Origin: SIG440 sp045586925
GTDB lineage: Bacteria; Bacillota; Clostridia; Monoglobales; Monoglobaceae
Reading direction: 5' to 3'
NCBI GenBank assembly: GCA_045586925.1
Contig: JAZNBG010000038.1
Coordinates: 1-27,548 of the forward strand
DNA: 27,548 bases
Below the pieces are notes generated by a model. It did no database searches. It had not been told where the DNA came from and saw nothing but the letters and a program-made list of their open reading frames with translations. Below, in pieces: positions 23,367-27,548 of this stretch (position 1 is its first letter; the number at the start of each line of letters is the position of its first letter). The translations under genes were made by a program, and so were the position numbers.

Positions 23367-24308
23367 TTATATTTTTTTAACCGCTCTCAGCTTTGCGCTG
23401 TGTGCACGGTTGTTGTTTTCAAGTTCTTTTTCGCCTGAAATAACAGGCTTTTTGTTAATAATTTTAACTATCGGGGTCTTTCCGCAAACACAAACGGGAA
23501 AATCCTTCGGGCACTGACACCCCGATGCAAGATCCGCAAAGGTTTGCTTAACAATCCTGTCTTCCAGCGAATGAAATGTTATAATCGACAACACACCACC
23601 GGGATTTAACACATCAACAAAATCTTCGATAGCTTGCTTTAGAATCCCAAGCTCATTGTTAACCTCAATGCGAATTGCCTGAAATGTTCTTTTTGCCGGA
23701 TGCTTGTCCGCAAATCTCATTTTTGCAGGAACAGCACTTTTTATAATATCCCGAAGTTCAAAGGTTGTTTCAATTTCACCCTTTTCTCTTTCTGTCACAA
23801 TTGCTCTTGCAATCTGTCTTGCAAAGCGTTCTTCGCCGTAGTCAAATATAATTTTTGCAAGTTCGCTCTCGCTATAGCCGTTAACAACTTCAAATGCCGA
23901 AAGTGCATCTTCACGGTTCATTCGCATATCAAGCCTTGCGTCCATATTATAGCTAAAACCACGTTCTGCCGTATCAAGCTGAGGTGATGATACCCCAAGG
24001 TCCAATATTGCACCATCGATTTTTTCGATACCAAGATTTTTAAGAACATTTTTTACTTCTGAAAAATTGCTGTGAAAAATGTTTACTATATCACCAAATT
24101 GTTCAAGTCTTTTTGATGCCGCATTGATTGCCGTCATGTCACGGTCAATACCCACGAATGTTGCGCCCTTTGACAGTTTGGAGCACACAAGACTTGCATG
24201 ACCTCCGCCACCCAGCGTTCCGTCAACGTAAATGCCTTGTGGCTTAACATCAAGAAAGTCAACACTTTCTTCAAGCAGTACGGAAATATGATTAAATTCT
24301 GCACTCAT
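23367..24308 (-). CDS. rsmH: 16S rRNA (cytosine1402-N4)-methyltransferase RsmH
   Basis: SAM-dependent methyltransferase (MraW) that modifies C1402 of 16S rRNA; 313 residues, full length. HISVLLEESVDFL at the start, the SAM loop DGTLGGGGHAS (about 29-39), DLGVSSPQLD, RGFSYNMDARLDMRM and the C-terminal IVKQTF plus CQCP...CVCG cysteine segment are all family landmarks. Its ATG overlaps the mraZ stop by 4 bp (ATGA), with GGAGAG inside mraZ as ribosome site, so translation is coupled. Confidence 0.97.
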   Translation of the reverse strand: MSAEFNHISVLLEESVDFLDVKPQGIYVDGTLGGGGHASLVCSKLSKGATFVGIDRDMTAINAASKRLEQFGDIVNIFHSNFSEVKNVLKNLGIEKIDGAILDLGVSSPQLDTAERGFSYNMDARLDMRMNREDALSAFEVVNGYSESELAKIIFDYGEERFARQIARAIVTEREKGEIETTFELRDIIKSAVPAKMRFADKHPAKRTFQAIRIEVNNELGILKQAIEDFVDVLNPGGVLSIITFHSLEDRIVKQTFADLASGCQCPKDFPVCVCGKTPIVKIINKKPVISGEKELENNNRAHSAKLRAVKKI

Positions 24309-24730
24309 AGTCCCAATCTCTCCATTGCGTCCTCAATCTCGGCAGAATCAAGAGACGGGTCGTTCATATAAGCTTCCCAGTCCTTCTTATTCCAAATTTC
24401 CATACAGTTTGAAACGCCTACAATCACAACCTCACGGTCAAGATTTGCATAATCACGATAAGCAGGGGGGATGACAACACGACCTTGAGAATCAATCTCA
24501 CATTCGGTTGCGCCTGCGAAGAAAAATCTGCGTAATTTACGTGCATCTGCACCACGGAGTTCAAGAAGCTCTGTTTTAAAGCCTTCCCATTCCTCTTTTG
24601 AATAAGCACAAAGGCAGTCATTAACACCTTTAGACAGCACAAAAGTTCCACCAAGATCATCTCTGAACTTAGATGGAATACTAACTCTGCCCTTTGAATC
24701 AAGGTTGTGAAAATATTCACCGATTAGCAT
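24305..24730 (-). CDS. mraZ: Transcriptional regulator MraZ
   Basis: DNA-binding protein of 141 residues made of two SpoVT/AbrB-like repeats: DSKGRVSIPSKFRDDL (12-27) and DSQGRVVIPPAYRDY. In bacteria where it was studied, MraZ forms a ring-shaped oligomer that binds short direct repeats in its own promoter and controls the dcw operon. Such repeats are visible directly upstream (24770-24806), which supports autoregulation here. It is the first gene of the cluster. ATG at 24730 follows AAGGAG with 8-nt spacing. Confidence 0.96.
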   Translation of the reverse strand: MLIGEYFHNLDSKGRVSIPSKFRDDLGGTFVLSKGVNDCLCAYSKEEWEGFKTELLELRGADARKLRRFFFAGATECEIDSQGRVVIPPAYRDYANLDREVVIVGVSNCMEIWNKKDWEAYMNDPSLDSAEIEDAMERLGL

Positions 24731-24769
24731 AGCCTGTGCTCCTTGTATTATTTTGCACCATTTTTTGTG

Positions 24770-24806
24770 CCACTTTGTGGAATTTTACTCCACTTTGCTC
24801 CACTTT
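24770..24806 (-). promoter_or_regulatory. MraZ-box operator array
   Basis: On the minus strand AAAGTGG occurs at 24806-24800, 24796-24790 and 24776-24770. These fall on one 10-bp register, with a degenerate unit (AAAATTC, 24786-24780) in the missing slot and an off-register AAAATGG at 24764-24758. AAAGTGG-like units at 10-bp spacing are the known MraZ target in Mollicutes. The array begins a few bases after the mraZ -10, over the predicted start site, where bound MraZ would block transcription. Confidence 0.85.
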
Positions 24807-24811
24807 CTTCT

Positions 24812-24890
24812 ATTCTACTATACTTTAAACCATTTTGCAATAGTTTTTTGAAAAAATTTTAAAAAAATTGTAATCTTTTTGTAATATTGC
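24812..24890 (-). promoter_or_regulatory. mraZ/dcw operon promoter with A/T tracts upstream
   Basis: On the minus strand TTGCAA (24840-24835), a 17-nt spacer and TAGAAT (24817-24812). Upstream (24841-24890) are repeated runs of A and T, resembling an UP element. The predicted start near 24805 falls at the first MraZ box. This is the only strong promoter I find between here and the one at ftsZ, so it probably drives the cluster down to sbp. Confidence 0.8.
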
Positions 24891-24944
24891 TCCAAACCCC
24901 ATCATTTCAAGGGTTTCAGACTTTTTGAAAAACATAAATTGCAC

Positions 24945-24994
24945 AAAAGAAAACCCTCCCCAAAGGTAAAAACCTTTGGGGAGGGTTTTCTTTT
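24945..24994 (-). terminator. Strong terminator separating the accessory cassette from mraZ
   Basis: A 22-bp perfect stem (24945-24966 with 24973-24994) around TAAAAA, with a GGGGAGGG core and TTTTC runs on both strands. It begins at the stop codon of the last cassette gene, so it closes that transcript and insulates the mraZ promoter. Confidence 0.92.
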
Positions 24995-25287
24995 TATAAA
25001 GGAATTGCTACATCTAACATAGCCTTAATTAAACTTCTCTTTTTTAAACACTCTTTACATATTCCAAATCTGTAATACATATTTTTTGTTTTATATCTTT
25101 TGTTGTATTTTTTCTGTTTCTTTTCTTCTCGTAACCACATTAACATTAATGGCATACTGGGAACAGTAGTAGTAATGCCTGATATATCAAATTGCTTTTT
25201 ATCAAGTTTTGCAGCACTTGGATCATCAATTGCATTTCCGCACTTTTTACATTTAATTATTACATTATCTTCATTAGGTAACCTCAT
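24994..25287 (-). CDS. Small zinc-ribbon-like protein, last gene of the accessory cassette
   Basis: I do not recognise this 97-residue protein. Two CxxC pairs, CKKC (13-16) and CKEC (77-80), suggest one zinc site formed by two knuckles with a long insertion. The middle (38-52) is hydrophobic and Met/Pro-rich, followed by a strongly basic stretch (53-70, mostly Lys, Arg and Tyr). The basic arm and knuckles could bind nucleic acid, but that is a guess. The frame extends back to 25314, but AGGAGG nine nt before the ATG at 25287 decides the start. It is the fifth gene of an AT-rich operon and ends at its terminator. Confidence 0.75.
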   Translation of the reverse strand: MRLPNEDNVIIKCKKCGNAIDDPSAAKLDKKQFDISGITTTVPSMPLMLMWLREEKKQKKYNKRYKTKNMYYRFGICKECLKKRSLIKAMLDVAIPL

Positions 25288-25375
25288 TTTTATTTTCCTC
25301 CTATTCATGAGCATAGCGCCCTCAAAAGGCAGAATAAAACCAGTAGTCGAACGGAGCGTTATTGAATTTATACCG

Positions 25376-25498
25376 TTATGCCTTTCCCTTTTTGGTTATT
25401 TTTTCAATTGTCTTACTTACTACGGCAGTAATAACTGCCATAAGGGCTGCAGAACCAGCCTCCTTGCTTGTTTGTTTTATCCAATCTTTATTTGACAT
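25376..25498 (-). CDS. Cationic single-helix membrane peptide, 40 residues
   Basis: A short open frame with a near-perfect ribosome site (GGAGGTG, 6 nt before ATG at 25498). The peptide begins MSNKDWIKQT, has one hydrophobic stretch AALMAVITAVV (about 17-27) and ends with a Lys-rich tail; eight Lys against three acidic residues give about +5 net charge. No Cys or leader-peptide cleavage motif is seen. It could be a membrane-active peptide (toxin, holin-like or bacteriocin-like) or a small membrane anchor. It belongs to the cassette and resembles the 37-residue peptide in layout, not in sequence. Confidence 0.65.
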   Translation of the reverse strand: MSNKDWIKQTSKEAGSAALMAVITAVVSKTIEKITKKGKA

Positions 25499-25521
25499 TT
25501 ATAGCACCTCCTCTATATGAT

Positions 25522-25716
25522 TTATTTTTTCAATAAAGTTCCTAAAAGGTTTATTCCCTTTCCCACTAATCGACCTAAATCATCAAAAACTTGATCTGAC
25601 ATAGGCATGTGTTTGCCTAAAAATCTTCCCATATTATCGAAAATGTGTGTTTCGTTTCCTACCTTTGAAGTGTAACCAATTATTTTACCTAAAGCATCAT
25701 ATATATTTTCTCTCAT
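25522..25716 (-). CDS. Small protein of three glycine-centred repeats
   Basis: A 64-residue protein built from three copies of a ten-residue unit: IYDALGKIIG (5-14), IFDNMGRFLG (25-34) and VFDDLGRLVG (43-52), spaced 20 and 18 residues apart and followed by a hydrophobic/Lys tail (GINLLGTLLKK). The unit [IV]-[YF]-D-x2-G-[KR]-x2-G suggests a beta-turn repeat fold; it recalls, from memory, the small '4-fold beta flower' proteins, which I cannot confirm. ATG at 25716 follows AAGGAG, 16 nt after the stop of the 37-residue peptide. Function unknown. Confidence 0.72.
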   Translation of the reverse strand: MRENIYDALGKIIGYTSKVGNETHIFDNMGRFLGKHMPMSDQVFDDLGRLVGKGINLLGTLLKK

Positions 25717-25732
25717 TTTTCCTTTACTCCTT

Positions 25733-25846
25733 CTATTTTCTTATATCTTTCACCATTCTCCCAACATCTTTTATCGACAATATTACCGATAAAACAGACA
25801 TTGCCAGAGCCCAATAATTGCCTGACTTATTCCTATTATTTCCCAT
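25733..25846 (-). CDS. Cationic single-helix membrane peptide, 37 residues
   Basis: A short open frame with AGGAGG seven nt before ATG at 25846. The peptide starts MGNNRNKSGN, has a hydrophobic core YWALAMSVLSVILSI (about 11-25) and a basic tail ending in KDIRK; seven basic against two acidic residues. It lies 25 nt downstream of the Sel1-like gene and immediately ahead of the 64-residue gene, so it is an operon member. It could be a membrane toxin, a holin-like peptide or a small subunit. No homologue recognised. Confidence 0.65.
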   Translation of the reverse strand: MGNNRNKSGNYWALAMSVLSVILSIKDVGRMVKDIRK

Positions 25847-25871
25847 AATTCTTCCTCCTGTAATTTTTATA

Positions 25872-26942
25872 TCACCTTTTAAATTTTTTAACAACATTAT
25901 AAACTGTATTTCTTAATAAATTGCTTTCTGACTCATAAATATCAAGTACATTTGCAACAAAAGTTTCTAATTCTTCTTCTTTTTTTACCGGTCGCAAATG
26001 TCCTTCAGTATGCGCTAATGGACCAAAATTCCTACGCATATATTCTCCATTTTTAGCAATAAGCTCCACAGTAAAAATATATCTGTCCAAGGAGTTATAA
26101 TCTGTTTCACCCAAAAAGAATCTCTGTTTTCTTTTATTTTTTGCATCAAATACTACCATTGCATATATTGCAAGATTAGTCCCTTTTGCCTTTGGCAATT
26201 CTGACATTTGAATAATAGAATAACAAGTTTTGTTATTTTTGCATATATAAGTTCCAACCTCAAATTCAAGTGGATAGTCTAAGGGATTTATTCCTGCCGA
26301 TTCTATCATTCCATTCCAGATATACGTTATTTGTTCATTAACCTCTTCTTTGTTTATTGCATCAATATGAAGGTCAATATTATTCAAAAACAATTCCGGT
26401 AACCATTGTCTTTGAAATATTCCTCTGAAATCAAGTAAAGTCATTTTTTGGTTTTCTTCCTCCCACCCTGTAAAATTCAGATAGTTTTCATCAAATCCCT
26501 GTTCTTCCGCAAGTATAAAATACTTTTTAGCATCTTCTTCTCTATCATCATTTTCAGCAAGTAATCCCATAAAATAATTTGCAACAGGAATATTCATTTG
26601 GGCAGCCTTTTCAAGAGACATCTTTAATTCTTCCTCCTTAAATCCGCGCAATCTGCCCCTGTCATACTCAAAAAATGCCATTGCAAGAGCTTCTCCATAA
26701 CCTTTATTATATGAGTTTCTTAACCAGTTCATTGCAGCAACAGTTTTACCTCGTGAAAGATTTACCTTATACATCAGAAACTCAGCTTTAGGATTGCCGT
26801 TGTTAGCCTCTGATTTAATTACATGCATACCTGCTGATAAATCCTGCTCTACTCCTGCAATTCCAAAAACTAGTTTCTCTGCATAATCCAATCTTTCGTC
26901 TAATTCCATAGCATTTAATAAATCTACATTTTGTTTGCTCAT
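25872..26942 (-). CDS. Sel1/TPR-like repeat protein with unrecognised C-terminal domain
   Basis: Protein of 356 residues. The N-terminal half (about 15-165) is a run of paired helices with Sel1/TPR-style spacing (segments such as GNPKAEFLMYKV, AAMNWLRNSYNKGYGEAL and DAKKYFILAEEQGF). The C-terminal half (about 170-356) looks alpha/beta, with FEVGTYICKNNKTCYSIIQM and IYAMVVFDAKNKRKQRFFLG, and I do not recognise it. No signal peptide or membrane segment is seen. Sel1 repeats usually hold protein partners. The frame begins at 26954, but GAGG six nt before the ATG at 26942 fixes that start. First gene of the cassette, behind an extended -10 promoter; visibly AT-rich (28% GC in the one 60-base line I counted, 25921-25980). 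Confidence 0.78.
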   Translation of the reverse strand: MSKQNVDLLNAMELDERLDYAEKLVFGIAGVEQDLSAGMHVIKSEANNGNPKAEFLMYKVNLSRGKTVAAMNWLRNSYNKGYGEALAMAFFEYDRGRLRGFKEEELKMSLEKAAQMNIPVANYFMGLLAENDDREEDAKKYFILAEEQGFDENYLNFTGWEEENQKMTLLDFRGIFQRQWLPELFLNNIDLHIDAINKEEVNEQITYIWNGMIESAGINPLDYPLEFEVGTYICKNNKTCYSIIQMSELPKAKGTNLAIYAMVVFDAKNKRKQRFFLGETDYNSLDRYIFTVELIAKNGEYMRRNFGPLAHTEGHLRPVKKEEELETFVANVLDIYESESNLLRNTVYNVVKKFKR

Positions 26943-26990
26943 ATGACACCTCATTTTATTGTTTTACCAAGTCACACTCATTGTTTCATT

Positions 26991-27019
26991 ATTATAACAT
27001 ACAGTTTTAATAATGTCTA
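26991..27019 (-). promoter_or_regulatory. Promoter of the accessory cassette
   Basis: On the minus strand TAGACA (27019-27014), a 17-nt spacer and TATAAT (26996-26991), with TGT directly before the -10 (extended -10). The leader to the ATG at 26942 is about 40 nt. Confidence 0.8.
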
Positions 27020-27027
27020 TACTTTTT

Positions 27028-27070
27028 CCCCAAAAAAATAGAACAGGAACAAAATACGTTCCTGTTCTAT
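27028..27070 (-). terminator. Terminator of the XRE regulator gene
   Basis: A 13-bp perfect stem (27038-27050 with 27058-27070) around a 7-nt loop, followed on the minus strand by a run of seven T interrupting only at its start (TATTTTTTTGG in context). It separates the regulator from the cassette promoter. Confidence 0.88.
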
Positions 27071-27101
27071 TGTAAAAAGTAATTTGCAGATGGGAAAGAA
27101 T

Positions 27102-27407
27102 TCATTTTAAATTTTTGATTGCCGTCAAGGATTTATAAAGTAAATCTCTTTCACTCTGCGAAAGCTTGGCAAGTAACAATTCAAGCTCATCATCACGGCT
27201 GATTTCCCTGCCCTTTAAGAGAAAATCAATTGACACCTTTAGTATATCAGACATCTTTATCAGATTTGCCACCGACGGCATACGTACATCGTGTTCAATC
27301 TGATATATAAACTGAGTTGACACATCCAACTTTTCAGCCAATTTTTCCTGAGTTAAGAATTGCTGCTTCCGCTTTGCCCGTATTCGCGAGCCAATGGAAT
27401 CTTGCAT
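27102..27407 (-). CDS. XRE-family helix-turn-helix transcriptional regulator
   Basis: A DNA-binding protein of 101 residues. The Cro/C1-type domain (about 7-63) shows IRAKRKQQFLTQEKLAEKLD and then STQFIYQIEHDVRMPSVANL, the helix-turn-helix with recognition helix. A short charged C-terminal helix region (about 66-101, ELELLLAKLSQSERDLLYK) may dimerise. The frame extends back to 27437, but GAGGTG six nt before the ATG at 27407 decides the start. It is a single-gene transcript upstream of the cassette; whether it controls the cassette, itself or something else cannot be read from the sequence. Confidence 0.88.
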   Translation of the reverse strand: MQDSIGSRIRAKRKQQFLTQEKLAEKLDVSTQFIYQIEHDVRMPSVANLIKMSDILKVSIDFLLKGREISRDDELELLLAKLSQSERDLLYKSLTAIKNLK

Positions 27408-27425
27408 ATATAACACCTCGTTATT

Positions 27426-27488
27426 ATTATACAACACAATGTCTCATTTAATAACTAAGCTTTAGTTTTATATATATAACTAAAAGTT
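27426..27488 (-). promoter_or_regulatory. Putative promoter and operator of the XRE gene
   Basis: TATAAT on the minus strand (27431-27426) is a good -10, with a poor -35 (TTATTA, 27454-27449). Around and upstream are two copies of ATAACTAA (27451-27458 and 27476-27483, 25 bp apart). Each starts a small dyad: AACTAA/TTAGTT (27453-27467) and AACT/AGTT (27478-27488). This looks like an autoregulatory operator pair. Confidence 0.4.
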
Positions 27489-27510
27489 CGTCATTCCAAT
27501 ACTTTTACAC

Positions 27511-27548
27511 TAATACAAAAACCCGCCGCTGAAACATAAGTTTCAGCG
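27511..27548 (-). terminator. Terminator of a minus-strand gene beyond the right edge (partial)
   Basis: CGCTGAAAC (27527-27535) pairs exactly with GTTTCAGCG (27540-27548) around ATAA, and the stem may continue past the window. On the minus strand GGCGGGTTTTTGT follows, so it ends a transcript entering from the right. Confidence 0.75.

Noticed and set aside
24891..24916. Hairpin AAACCC/GGGTTT upstream of mraZ
   Set aside because: Six pairs with an 11-nt loop and no T-run; too weak to call.
1..27548. CRISPR arrays, insertion sequences, prophage genes
   Set aside because: No regularly spaced repeats, transposase, integrase or phage structural genes were seen on either strand.

Overview
The window looks like the chromosome of a low-GC Gram-positive bacterium of the class Clostridia, probably an anaerobe near the Oscillospirales (the class is a firm inference, the order a loose one). 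Evidence: Firmicutes-type Shine-Dalgarno sites, many TTG and GTG starts, sigma-A promoters, an M-box riboswitch in front of mgtE, an SLH-domain surface protein, the Bacillus/Clostridium-style division cluster with DUF881 and Sbp, and a MurE carrying the DNPR motif of meso-diaminopimelate-adding enzymes.

Layout. 1-860 (plus): thiT, the thiamine-binding subunit of an ECF transporter, behind a strongly folded leader with no TPP riboswitch. 918-1545 (minus): an AT-rich orphan gene and tRNA-Arg(ACG) with its own promoter and terminator. 1604-5934 (plus): a secreted phosphodiester glycosidase with three SLH repeats, then promoter, M-box riboswitch, attenuator and mgtE. From 5934 to the right edge everything lies on the minus strand.

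Division and cell-wall (dcw) cluster, 24840 down to 9194, in transcription order: mraZ, rsmH, ftsL, a PASTA-type class B PBP (ftsI/spoVD), murE, murF, mraY, ftsW, murG, murA, ftsQ, a DUF881 gene, sbp, then ftsZ (which also has its own strong promoter), followed by secG. These genes make the cytoplasmic peptidoglycan precursors (MurA, MurE, MurF), the lipid intermediates (MraY, MurG), the septal synthase pair (FtsW with the PBP), its FtsL/FtsQ scaffold and the Z ring. murD is missing from its usual place between mraY and ftsW, and ftsA from its place before ftsZ. MraZ probably controls the cluster through a 10-bp-phased array of AAAGTGG boxes just downstream of the mraZ -10. After secG and its terminator come an unusual RNase R-like enzyme (no N-terminal cold-shock domains, a roughly 183-residue C-terminal extension) and, with a 4-bp overlap, a short-chain dehydrogenase resembling the EF-P 5-aminopentanone reductase YmfI.

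Upstream of mraZ, 24945-27019 is an AT-rich, self-contained accessory transcription unit with its own extended -10 promoter and terminator. It encodes a Sel1/TPR-like protein with an unrecognised C-terminal domain, two cationic single-segment membrane peptides (37 and 40 residues), a 64-residue protein made of three short glycine repeats, and a 97-residue protein with two CxxC knuckles. Each reading frame has a good ribosome-binding site. I do not recognise this gene set; it is the best candidate here for an undescribed system. An XRE-family regulator with its own terminator lies just upstream. The right edge cuts into the terminator of another minus-strand gene.
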